A model generated the notes under the pieces. That model saw nothing but the letters and a program-made list of their open reading frames with translations. It made no database searches and was not told where the DNA came from. Shown piece after piece: positions 1 to 7,025 of a DNA stretch of 18,238 nucleotides. This DNA comes from AC-50 sp035640455 (GTDB taxonomy: Bacteria > Actinomycetota > Thermoleophilia > Gaiellales > Gaiellaceae). The stretch is taken from contig DASQWB010000102.1 in assembly GCA_035640455.1 (NCBI GenBank), positions 1-18,238 on the forward strand, read 5' to 3'. Both the position numbers and the translations under genes were made by a program. Each line of letters opens with the position of its first letter. The first letter of the stretch is position 1.

Positions 1-58
1 CACCGTCACGTACTTCAAGGGCGGCCCGAACGGCGCGATCTCCGCTGGCGTCTGCTAG
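1..58 (+). CDS. 3' end of a gene entering from the left (possible pilin-like C-terminus)
   Basis: An open frame enters from the left edge and ends with TAG at 56-58. The last 18 residues read TVTYFKGGPNGAISAGVC. A strong terminator hairpin follows 27 bp later, which supports this as the true end of a plus-strand gene. The Gly/Ser-rich tail ending in Cys would fit a pilin or other secreted protein beside a pilus locus, but 18 residues are too few to assign a family. Confidence 0.5.
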   Translation, partial: TVTYFKGGPNGAISAGVC

Positions 59-85
59 CGCCCGTAGCTCGACACCCCGGTCCAG

Positions 86-117
86 GAGGGCGCGGGCAAC
101 CGCGCCCTCTCTCTTCA
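86..117 (+). terminator. Intrinsic terminator of the left-edge gene
   Basis: A perfect 10-bp stem (gagggcgcgg / ccgcgccctc, 86-95 with 100-109) closes a GCAA tetraloop and is followed by the pyrimidine run tctctctt. It sits just after the stop at 58 and before the next gene at 150, so it should separate the two transcripts. Confidence 0.75.
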
Positions 118-149
118 AGCGGCGCCGTTCGGGTGCCGATAGCGAACCC

Positions 150-1145
150 GTGACCCTTGGCGTCAGCCCGCAGATCCGGCTCGTCGCGCTCCTCGGCGGG
201 CTCGCCGCCCTCGGGCTCGCGGCCTTCATGCTGACCCTCGGGCGCTCGTCGCCGGGCGGCGCCACAGCCGCGAGCGTCGGCACGATCAAGCCGCTCCACC
301 CCGTGCGCAAGCTCGGCACCCACGGCACCGTGCAACGAGCTGCGGGGAAGGCCGCGCCGAAGTCGAAGCCGAAGCCGGCGGTCCGTCGGGTCACGCTCCT
401 CCCCGGTCTCCCCTCGAACCTCGCGCAGTCGCTGCGGAAGCACGACCTCGTCGTCGTCGGGCTCTTCGACCCGCAGGCGCGCGTCGACCGGATCACGCTC
501 GCCGAGGCCTCCGCGGCGGCCGAGGTGACGCGAGCGGGCTTCGTGCCGCTGAACGTGCTCGACCAGCGCCAGGCCGGGCCGCTCGTCCGTGAGCTCGGCG
601 TCCTCCCGGACCCGGCCGTGCTCGTCTACCGGCGGCCCGGGAAGCTCGTCGCCCGCTTCGACGGCTTCGCCGACCGCGACACGGTCGCGCAGGCCGTGAC
701 GAACGCGGCGCCGGCGGAGCTGGCCCGGCAAGCCGCTGAGCAGAAGGCGCCTCTTCCTGCGCCCGTCACCCTCGGCACGTGGGCGGGCCGGGCGAGCGCG
801 ATCTGCAGACGGGCGAAAGCGCAGGCCCCGAAGATCCACGCCGGCGCGTCGAAGGGGGAGTTCCTCGCCTGGGCCCCGTCGATGCTGGCGACGCAGGAGC
901 AGCTACTGACCAAGCTCGCGGCGCTGCCGCTTCCGACCGCGCCCCGGGGCCGCGTGCTCGCGAAGCGGTTCCTCGACGCCGCGAAGCGGGAGCATGTCTT
1001 CGAGAAGCGCATTTACCTGACCGTGAAGCGAGACGGCCAGTCGGCAGCGCTCAGGCTCATGCCGGCCAGCGAGCGGATCACGGCGCAGGTGAACGAAGCG
1101 GCGATCGCGGCCGGGGCGACCGGCTGCGCGATCTACGGCCAATGA
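150..1145 (+). CDS. Membrane-anchored protein with thioredoxin-like central segment
   Basis: 331 aa from a GTG start, the first start in the frame; no clear ribosome binding site is visible. One hydrophobic segment (residues 9-30) is followed by a Pro/Lys-rich linker (about 45-80), so it is probably an N-terminally anchored extracytoplasmic protein. Residues about 95-185 resemble a thioredoxin fold: a strand VVVGLFDPQ, a helix, then FVPLNVLD, ELGVLPDPAVLVYRRPGKLVARFDG with a cis-Pro-like PDP turn. There is no CXXC, so redox activity is not expected. The C-terminal third (about 208-331) begins WAGRASAICRRAK and has Cys219 and Cys326, which may form a disulfide; this part is unrecognised. Its stop overlaps the start of the next gene by 4 nt, so the two are probably co-translated. 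Confidence 0.75.
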   Translation: MTLGVSPQIRLVALLGGLAALGLAAFMLTLGRSSPGGATAASVGTIKPLHPVRKLGTHGTVQRAAGKAAPKSKPKPAVRRVTLLPGLPSNLAQSLRKHDLVVVGLFDPQARVDRITLAEASAAAEVTRAGFVPLNVLDQRQAGPLVRELGVLPDPAVLVYRRPGKLVARFDGFADRDTVAQAVTNAAPAELARQAAEQKAPLPAPVTLGTWAGRASAICRRAKAQAPKIHAGASKGEFLAWAPSMLATQEQLLTKLAALPLPTAPRGRVLAKRFLDAAKREHVFEKRIYLTVKRDGQSAALRLMPASERITAQVNEAAIAAGATGCAIYGQ

Positions 1146-1402
1146 GCGCGACGCCGGCGACACCGCGCGAGCTCTTCCTGCGTCATGCGCGGAAGGACGG
1201 CCGCTCGGTCGCCGTCATGCGCGCGGTCGACTACGGCGACTCCTGCGTCGTCGAGGCGGAGGTCTACCCGCAGGGCGTGCCGACGACGGCGCCGCAGCGT
1301 CCCGGCCCGTACACCTTCGCTGACGCGCAGCAGGCGACGGCTTTCGTGACCGAGGCGGTCGAGGCTCTGATGTACCTCGGCTGCGACGTCCAGGCCGAAT
1401 AG
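1142..1402 (+). CDS. Conserved hypothetical 86-aa protein
   Basis: An ATG at 1142 overlaps the TGA of the preceding gene (ATGA), the usual sign of translational coupling, and this decides the start over longer in-frame options upstream. The 86-residue product begins MSATPATPRELFLRHARKDG. It has an alternating strand pattern (SVAVMRAVDYGDSCVVEAEVYP) and a C-terminal helix (FADAQQATAFVTEAVEALMYLGCDV), suggesting a small alpha/beta cytoplasmic domain. No signal peptide or membrane segment is present and I do not recognise the family. The stop is separated by one base from the convergent pilB stop. Confidence 0.7.
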   Translation: MSATPATPRELFLRHARKDGRSVAVMRAVDYGDSCVVEAEVYPQGVPTTAPQRPGPYTFADAQQATAFVTEAVEALMYLGCDVQAE

Positions 1403-1403
1403 C

Positions 1404-3200
1404 TCAAACAGACACCCGCGCCAGCTCTTCGACCGAGGTCAGGCCGGCGGCGACCTTTGCGATCCCGTCGTCCCAGAGCGTGCGCATGCCCTCGGAGATG
1501 GCGGCCCGCTCGATGTCCTCGCGGCTCGCCTTCCGCACCGCGAGCGACTCGAGCGTCTCCGACATCGCGAGCAGCTGGTAGATGCCGATCCGGCCGCGGT
1601 AGCCGGTCTGGTTACAGCGCGGGCAGCCGCGCTTGCGGTAGAAGGCCATGCCGTCGGAGGCGGCGGCGACGTCGGGCGCGACGCGGGCCTTCAGGAGCTC
1701 CTCGACCGAGGGGCTGTACATCTCGCAGCAGTGCGTGCACAGGCGCCGCGCGAGCCGCTGGGCGAGGACGCCGGTGACCGCAGCGCCGGTCAGGAACGGC
1801 TCGACGCCCATTTCGTTCAGACGCGTGATCGCCGACGGCGCGTCGTTCGTGTGCAGCGTCGAGAGCACGAGGTGGCCCGTGAGCGCGGCCTCGACCGAGA
1901 TCTTCGCCGTCTCTGAGTCGCGGATCTCGCCGACCATCACGACATCGGGGTCGGAGCGGAGGATCGAGCGCAGCGCGGCCGCGAACGTCAGGCCCGCCCG
2001 CGGGTTGATCTGCACCTGGTTGACGCCGTTCAGCCGAAACTCGACGGGATCCTCGACGGTGATGATGTTGATCTCGGGGCGATTGATCTGCTCGAGCGCG
2101 GCGTAGAGCGTCGTCGACTTCCCCGAGCCGGTCGGCCCGGTGACGAGCAGTGCTCCCGTCGGTCGCTCGATGAGCTTCGTCAGCTGCGCCCGCATCTCGT
2201 CGGAGAGGCCGAGCTCCTCGAGGGTCGGGGCCTTCTTCGACTTGTCCAGGAGGCGCATGACGACGGTCTCGCCCTCGACCGTCGGGAGCGTCGCGACACG
2301 GACGTCGAGCATCCGGCCGGCCGCCGCGGCGTTCAGCGAGATGCGGCCGTCCTGCGGCTTGCGCCGCTCGGCGATGTCGAGCTTGGCGAGCACCTTCAGG
2401 CGCGTCGTGACCCCCGGCGTCATGCGCTTCGGGATCCGCTGCACCTCCTGGAGCACGCCGTCGATCCGGAAGCGGACGACGAGCGCGTCCTCCTGGGGCT
2501 CGAAGTGGATGTCGGAGGCGCCGTCCTCGGCGGCCTGGAAGATGACCGAGTTGACGAGCCGGACGAGCGGCGCGTCCGAGATCCCGTCCTCGGCCTCGAG
2601 GTCGTCCACCTCCTCGGGCTCCTCCTCGACCGCGGCGGCCTCGTCCGCGAGCACCGCGCGAGCGCCGAAGGCCTCGGACGCGCGGACGAGGCGGCGGATC
2701 TCGGCGAGGACGTCGTCCCGGGGAGCGACGGCGAGCTCGAGCGGGTAACGCGTCGCGAGCCGCAGCTCGTCGATTCCGTGGAGGTTGGCCGGGTCGGCGA
2801 CGGCGACGCGGAGGTAGCCGTTCTCGATCGCGTACGGGATGGCGACGATGCGCTCGAGGACGTGCAGCGGAACGGCCTGCGCGGCCTCGGCCTCGACGCC
2901 GGCGAGCGGCAGGTCGACGAGGGGCAGCTGGTGGCGCGCGGCGAGCATCCGCGCGATCCCCTCGCCCGAGGCGATGCCTTCGTCGACGAGCGCCTGCGCG
3001 ATCGAGCCGCTCTGGCCGGCGCGGCCGCGGACGAGCGCGAGTTTGTCGGCGGGGACGAGGCCGGTAGCGGCGAGCAGGTCGGCGACGAGCTCTGCGAGGG
3101 CGTTCACGCCGAAGCCGCCCGCGGGCGGCGGTGCGGCAGGTGCGCCTTCCGCGCCCTCGGCCGGGCCGGTACGCAGGGTGGGGGGCCGCTCGAACTCCAT
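1404..3200 (-). CDS. pilB: Type IV pilus assembly / type II secretion ATPase PilB (GspE family)
   Basis: 598 aa, ATG start with GAGGG just upstream. This is the cytoplasmic hexameric ATPase that powers pilus extension. Domains in order are a Pro/Ala-rich head, an MshEN/T2SSE N-terminal domain (about 30-175), an acidic linker (about 185-205), and the secretion ATPase core (about 208-598). Visible motifs are Walker A GPTGSGKS (355-362), Asp box TVEDPVE (381-387), Walker B DPDVVMVGEIRD (417-428), and His box TGHLVLSTLHTND (441-453). The zinc-binding tetracysteine module of the extension-type ATPases is present at C488/C491 and C526/C529. That module, and pilT nearby, make PilB more likely than PilT. 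It is separated from the rest of the pilus cluster by a 190-bp spacer with palindromes and may have its own promoter there. Confidence 0.95.
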   Translation of the reverse strand: MEFERPPTLRTGPAEGAEGAPAAPPPAGGFGVNALAELVADLLAATGLVPADKLALVRGRAGQSGSIAQALVDEGIASGEGIARMLAARHQLPLVDLPLAGVEAEAAQAVPLHVLERIVAIPYAIENGYLRVAVADPANLHGIDELRLATRYPLELAVAPRDDVLAEIRRLVRASEAFGARAVLADEAAAVEEEPEEVDDLEAEDGISDAPLVRLVNSVIFQAAEDGASDIHFEPQEDALVVRFRIDGVLQEVQRIPKRMTPGVTTRLKVLAKLDIAERRKPQDGRISLNAAAAGRMLDVRVATLPTVEGETVVMRLLDKSKKAPTLEELGLSDEMRAQLTKLIERPTGALLVTGPTGSGKSTTLYAALEQINRPEINIITVEDPVEFRLNGVNQVQINPRAGLTFAAALRSILRSDPDVVMVGEIRDSETAKISVEAALTGHLVLSTLHTNDAPSAITRLNEMGVEPFLTGAAVTGVLAQRLARRLCTHCCEMYSPSVEELLKARVAPDVAAASDGMAFYRKRGCPRCNQTGYRGRIGIYQLLAMSETLESLAVRKASREDIERAAISEGMRTLWDDGIAKVAAGLTSVEELARVSV

Positions 3201-3390
3201 CCCTCGAACGAGCTATCGGCAGATGCGGTCGAGGTCTTGACGGGTCATGTCAGATGTCCGTCACGTGACAGGCACCACGTGCCGTAAGCCGGCATAGGGA
3301 AGCGGGCAATGAGCTCAAGCGGCCCTGCCTCGACCAGCCGTTACGGTGACTGTCACGTGACAGTCACCACTGGCCCCGCCGGCCCCGTCG
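3201..3390. promoter_or_regulatory. pilB upstream spacer with two CACGTG-centred palindromes
   Basis: This 190-bp spacer lies between the prepilin peptidase stop and the pilB start. It holds a perfect 24-bp palindrome at 3345-3368 and a second copy of its 10-bp core GTCACGTGAC at 3260-3269, whose arms are only partly symmetric. A further short inverted repeat, ggcac-cac-gtgcc, lies at 3271-3283. I see no convincing -35/-10 pair. The paired sites could be operators for pilB, or small interspersed repeats. As a transcript hairpin the 24-bp copy could weakly terminate the upstream operon, but no U-run follows it. Confidence 0.5.
3345..3368. repeat. Perfect 24-bp palindrome
   Basis: The arms ggtgactgtcac and gtgacagtcacc are exact reverse complements with no spacer. 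The centre is the E-box-like CACGTG, within the core GTCACGTGAC that recurs at 3260-3269. The palindrome begins 22 bp past the prepilin peptidase stop. Perfect symmetry without a loop is more typical of a dimeric protein binding site than of a terminator. Confidence 0.7.
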
Positions 3391-4131
3391 CTAGTGGAGC
3401 TTCAGGTATGCGTCGAGGAGCGCGTGGCCCGCGAAGAGGCCGACGACCGTCCCGACGGCGAGGAACGGCGCCAGCGGGATGCCCATCTTCCGCGCCCGGG
3501 CGCCGTGGCGCGTGAAGAGAACCAAGCTCGGGAAGAGAGCGGCCACCATCCCGACGAGCAGCGCGACCGGGACGACGCGGCCGAGAGCGGCGCCCATGAG
3601 CAGCGCGAGCTTGACGTCGCCCATGCCCATCCCGGCCGGGTGGACGAGCGCCGCGAGGAGGAGGAAGCCGGAGGCGCCGAGCGCTCCGAGCGCCCACTCC
3701 GGGCTCGGGTGGAGCGCCGTCTGCGCGACGAGCACGACGGCAGCCGCCGGGACGACGATCCGGTTGGGCACGATCCGATGCTCGAGGTCGGTCGCCGAGA
3801 TCGCGACGAGCGCGGCACAGACGAAGGCCGCGACAAGCGCATCCAACGAGAGTCCGAACTTGACGACGCAGCCCACGACGAGCAGCGCGGTCGCGAGTTC
3901 GACCGCCGGATACCGGATCGGGATCCGGACACCGCAGGCGCGGCAGCGTCCGCGCAAGCGCAGGTACGAGTAGAGCGGGATGTTGTCGCGTCGCGCGATC
4001 GGCGTCCCGCACGCCATGCACGCAGAGGCCGGCCGCACGACGGAGCGCCGCAGCGGCACCCGCGCGGCGACGACGTTCAGGAAGCTGCCGAGGGCGAGAC
4101 CGGGGAAGAAGGCGGCGAGGGCGGCGGCCAC
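3391..4131 (-). CDS. pilD: Prepilin peptidase / N-methyltransferase (A24 family)
   Basis: 246 aa, GTG start 3 nt after the stop of the preceding gene. This polytopic membrane aspartic protease cleaves prepilin leaders and N-methylates the new N-terminus. Sequence support: the N-terminal FPGLALGSFLNVVAARVP motif, a cytoplasmic zinc-type tetracysteine loop (C38, C41, C63, C66), the first catalytic aspartate D115 in ISATDLEHRIVPN, and the second, D172, in the GMGDVKLALLMG motif. Several hydrophobic segments follow the pattern of the family, and the length is normal. Its substrates are likely the two prepilin-like proteins encoded immediately upstream. It is the last gene of the translationally coupled run. 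Confidence 0.95.
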   Translation of the reverse strand: MAAALAAFFPGLALGSFLNVVAARVPLRRSVVRPASACMACGTPIARRDNIPLYSYLRLRGRCRACGVRIPIRYPAVELATALLVVGCVVKFGLSLDALVAAFVCAALVAISATDLEHRIVPNRIVVPAAAVVLVAQTALHPSPEWALGALGASGFLLLAALVHPAGMGMGDVKLALLMGAALGRVVPVALLVGMVAALFPSLVLFTRHGARARKMGIPLAPFLAVGTVVGLFAGHALLDAYLKLH

Positions 4132-4134
4132 GGC

Positions 4135-5667
4135 TTACCCGGAGAACTGCTGGGGCGGATTCGGCTGCGCGTACACCTCGGGGCTTCCGGGCATCCCGGC
4201 GGGTGCGACGACCGGCGCGAACGCCTGCGTGGTGACGTTGTTCGAGAGGATGATCTGACTGCCGATCATCGGCCCGTCCGAGTACGCGTTGTTGCCGCAC
4301 TCGAGGTTGCCGGTGGCGTAGAAGGCGCCTTGGAAGGCGCCACTGTTCGCGACGTAGATCGAGTCACCGGACGGGACGCTGCTGTTGCCAGTCGGGCCGA
4401 TGCCGTTCGCGATGATCCCGAGCAGCTTTGTGTTCGGATCCCAGGAGCTGAAGTCACATGTCGATCCGGAGACGCCGCCACAGAGCTTCCCGTTGAGGTA
4501 GAAGGTGCCGGAGAGATAGATCGTCGCCTGCCCGACATAACGGTTCAGGGTGTTGTTGTCGATCTTCGCGCTCCCGTCGATGTAGATCGTCCCGTGCACG
4601 GTGAGCGTCTTCGTCGAGTTGTCCCACGAAAGCTCGCCGTCCGGGGCGTTTGCGGGGCCGACGCGGCAGGTGTAGGAGTAGTTCGGCGTCAGGTTCTGGA
4701 TCGGGTTGTTGTTGTCGCGGACGTACGCGCCGTTCGTCGGCGTGTCGAACTGCGGAGGCGTGTTCGGGGCAGCCGACTTCGTCGTGCAGTCCTGGGTCGG
4801 ACCGGGTAGCGAGTTCGTGTACCAGCCCGCGAAGTCGGCAACGGGAGCGGCAATCACCGGAATCGACCCGGATACTCCGACGGCCCAGTTCGGGGGGTTC
4901 ATCTTCGAGTAGATGTGGCGCGAGTCCTGGTTGCCGGTGCAGGGATTCGCCGTGGACGAGCTCCCGGAGCCGTACGTGCAGCTACCGGCGATGAACGTCT
5001 GCGTTCGCGTGTTCATGCTCGACGAGCTGCCGATGCTCGCTCCGTTGTTCAGGGTCACGTTGCCGCCGACGACGAGGCTCTCCCCGGTGACCGCGACGTT
5101 TTGCGAGAGGCAGAGGTTTCCCATCACGTAGAGGCGGCTCGCCCCGGACACGTTGTTGTTGAGGGTCTCGTCGCACGTGCTTCCGGTGTGGGTCGCGAAC
5201 ATGTAGTTCCACGCCGGGTTGTTCAGGTTCTGGTTGAGGATCGGCGTCACGACGACCCGCGACGTGATCTTCTGCCTGATCGTGGAAGCGTTGTTCGGAC
5301 TCCGCACATAGCCGATCGATGTCACGGTCCACCAGCTGTTCTGGAGGTCGAGGTCGCCGCACCAGAGGGCGTAGCCGCCGGCGAGGTCGGTCCGGTTCCA
5401 GTTCGACTGCGCGTTGCCGGTGCACTTCGGCAGGGTGTTCTGCTTCAGCGCGTTGTTGTCCGGCAGGTTCAGGACGGCCATCGTGTTGTTCAGGCCGGCC
5501 TCGGCCAGGCTCAAGGCGAGCTGCTTGCCCTTGCTGTAGCCCGAGCTCCGCTGGTTCTCCGTCGTGTAGTAGATCGCCGTCGTGACCGCGATCGTGAGGA
5601 CGACCAGGATCCCGAGCGCGAACGGCAGCACGAATCCGCGCTCCCCTCTGAGCACGCGCCGCGTCAT
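4135..5667 (-). CDS. PilX-like pilus protein with prepilin-type N-terminus
   Basis: 510 aa. The ATG at 5667 overlaps the stop of the preceding prepilin gene (ATGA), which sets the start; a longer in-frame extension is rejected. The N-terminus MTRRVLRGERGFVLPFALG is a short basic leader with Gly11 then Phe12, followed by a hydrophobic helix to about residue 34. It continues with TENQRSSGYSKGKQLALSLAEAGLN, as in PilX N-domain proteins. The usual Glu at +5 after cleavage is absent. The large remainder (about 65-510) is Asn/Ser/Thr/Gly-rich with many beta-strand-like stretches (e.g. SRLYVMGNLCLSQNVAVTGESLVVGGNV, split into repeating VxGxxxxxNN units) and several cysteines. It is probably an exposed minor pilin or tip component. 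An adhesive role is inference. Confidence 0.85.
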   Translation of the reverse strand: MTRRVLRGERGFVLPFALGILVVLTIAVTTAIYYTTENQRSSGYSKGKQLALSLAEAGLNNTMAVLNLPDNNALKQNTLPKCTGNAQSNWNRTDLAGGYALWCGDLDLQNSWWTVTSIGYVRSPNNASTIRQKITSRVVVTPILNQNLNNPAWNYMFATHTGSTCDETLNNNVSGASRLYVMGNLCLSQNVAVTGESLVVGGNVTLNNGASIGSSSSMNTRTQTFIAGSCTYGSGSSSTANPCTGNQDSRHIYSKMNPPNWAVGVSGSIPVIAAPVADFAGWYTNSLPGPTQDCTTKSAAPNTPPQFDTPTNGAYVRDNNNPIQNLTPNYSYTCRVGPANAPDGELSWDNSTKTLTVHGTIYIDGSAKIDNNTLNRYVGQATIYLSGTFYLNGKLCGGVSGSTCDFSSWDPNTKLLGIIANGIGPTGNSSVPSGDSIYVANSGAFQGAFYATGNLECGNNAYSDGPMIGSQIILSNNVTTQAFAPVVAPAGMPGSPEVYAQPNPPQQFSG

Positions 5668-6185
5668 TGGCGCACGCTGTTCCGCAGCACGATGTCGTCC
5701 TTCAGCTCGTACAGGTCGACCGTCCGCGACGGCTTCACGTTGACCGGGAAGTCGACGCTCAGCTTCGCCAGGCTCGTCGGGCTCTGGGGCGCGTAGCTGA
5801 AGACGTTGGCGCTCGTCAGGTGGTCGGCCCAGCGCACGCCCGTGGCGTTGCACGCCGCGCCCGTTTTACGGAAGAGGCCGTAGCGGCTCGGCCCGAGCGA
5901 CGAGGTGCACCATGTCACGGAGCCGTTCCCGGTCGCGCAGTAGGAGGGAAGGCTCAGCGTCACGGCGGCAGGGGTCGAGACGGTCACCGCGCTCGCGCAG
6001 TGCGCCTCGCGTCGGATCTTGTCGAGCGCTAGCCGCGCGTCCTGCTGCGCCTGGAAGCGGTTGTTCATGTCGAGCTCGCTGTTCGTCCCCTGAATGAAGA
6101 GCGCGAGCAGCGCGCTCATCACCGTGCTGAAGATGACGAGCACGGTGAGCATCTCGACGAGCGTGTAGCCGCGCTCGTCGGTCAC
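5664..6185 (-). CDS. Type IV prepilin-like protein (PulJ/minor pilin type)
   Basis: 173 aa. The GTG at 6185 overlaps the previous stop (GTGA) and is the right start. The N-terminus VTDERGYTLVEMLTVLVIFSTVMSALLALF is a textbook class III signal: a five-residue leader plus Gly6, cleavage before Tyr7, Glu at +5 (residue 11), then a hydrophobic helix. The C-terminal domain has four main cysteines (about 63, 83, 93 and 112) that may form disulfides. Conserved features such as FQAQQDARLALDKIRREA resemble GspJ/PilW-type minor pilins. It should be processed by the prepilin peptidase encoded two genes downstream and assembled by PilB and PilT. Confidence 0.9.
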   Translation of the reverse strand: MTDERGYTLVEMLTVLVIFSTVMSALLALFIQGTNSELDMNNRFQAQQDARLALDKIRREAHCASAVTVSTPAAVTLSLPSYCATGNGSVTWCTSSLGPSRYGLFRKTGAACNATGVRWADHLTSANVFSYAPQSPTSLAKLSVDFPVNVKPSRTVDLYELKDDIVLRNSVRQ

Positions 6186-6985
6186 CGGGACCTCGCCTCT
6201 ACGTAGGCCAGGGCCTGCTGCGCGACGGCTCGGCTGCCGGCGCCGATGCCCCAGACGTGCTCGGCCTTCGTGTCCGCCCGGATCAGGAGCCGCAGCGCCT
6301 CGGCCCCGTGCCACCAGCCGAAGCGCGCGCCGGTGACGATCCAAGCGTTCTGGTAGAGCCAGTAGCGGACGTTCGCCGCGGTCGGGTGCGGGTGCCGCGC
6401 CAGCCAGGCCGCGAGCCGCCGCGCCCGCCGCGGGAGCGGCATCTCGTCGAGCGGCTCCTTGCGGGCTCCCGCGACGTGAAAGGCCGACGGGCGCGCTGCC
6501 GGCTTCGCCTGGGGCTTCAGCTTCGGCTTTGCGGTCGGCTTGGGCTTCGGCCCGGCGCCGATGTATCGGATCTCCGTCCCGCGGTAGGGTGAGGTGTCCT
6601 CGGGCTCTCCGGTCTGCGCGTAGCTCCGGTTGGCGGCGAGCCGCAGGACGACGAGCGGCGCGCCGGTGTCGACGACGCGCGTGCCGGGTAGCGGCCGCTG
6701 CTCGGCGACGGTGTTCGCGGCATAGCCGCGCACGGCGCCCACGACGCGCCAGGCGAAGCCGGCGTCCTGGAGCGTCCCCTTTGCGAAGACGTAGGCCTGG
6801 CGCGAGACGTTCGGCACGACGAGAACGGGAGGCGCAACGGGCTTCGCAGGCGCCGGCGGCTTCGCGGCGGCGATGCGCTGCTGCGCCGCGTACGTGAACG
6901 TCGCCGTCGCGAGGAGCAGGAGGATCACGAGGAGCACCACGAGCAAAAGCGAGCGCGGGACGACCGCAGCCGGACGGGGGGCCAT
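6182..6985 (-). CDS. PASTA-domain membrane protein of the pilus operon
   Basis: 267 aa from ATG 6985; a TTG at 7021 in frame would add 12 residues, but its G-run lies right against the start codon. An N-terminal membrane segment (about 11-33) is followed by an Ala/Pro/Lys linker and one PASTA domain (about 55-117: VLVVPNVSRQAYVFAKG, then GFAWRVVGAVRGYAANTVAEQRPLPG). PASTA domains bind peptidoglycan or lipid II fragments. A second Lys/Pro linker (about 145-165) leads to an unrecognised helical C-terminal domain (about 175-267) rich in Trp and His. There is no kinase domain. The stop overlaps the prepilin start by 4 nt, and a wall hydrolase lies just upstream, so a role in anchoring or passing the pilus through the wall is a reasonable inference. 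Confidence 0.8.
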   Translation of the reverse strand: MAPRPAAVVPRSLLLVVLLVILLLLATATFTYAAQQRIAAAKPPAPAKPVAPPVLVVPNVSRQAYVFAKGTLQDAGFAWRVVGAVRGYAANTVAEQRPLPGTRVVDTGAPLVVLRLAANRSYAQTGEPEDTSPYRGTEIRYIGAGPKPKPTAKPKLKPQAKPAARPSAFHVAGARKEPLDEMPLPRRARRLAAWLARHPHPTAANVRYWLYQNAWIVTGARFGWWHGAEALRLLIRADTKAEHVWGIGAGSRAVAQQALAYVEARSR

Positions 6986-7025
6986 ACACGCGCGAATCGG
7001 CGCGTGAGGCCGAGAGGTCAACCCC

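Noticed and set aside
3213..3248. 11-codon mini frame MTRQDLDRICR ending 12 nt before pilB
   Set aside because: It could be a leader peptide, but it has no ribosome binding site or regulatory codon pattern that I can see, and short frames like this are expected by chance.
3394..4809. Long plus-strand open frame opposite the prepilin peptidase and PilX-like genes
   Set aside because: The minus strand carries well-supported genes there; the plus-strand product is highly charged low-complexity sequence.
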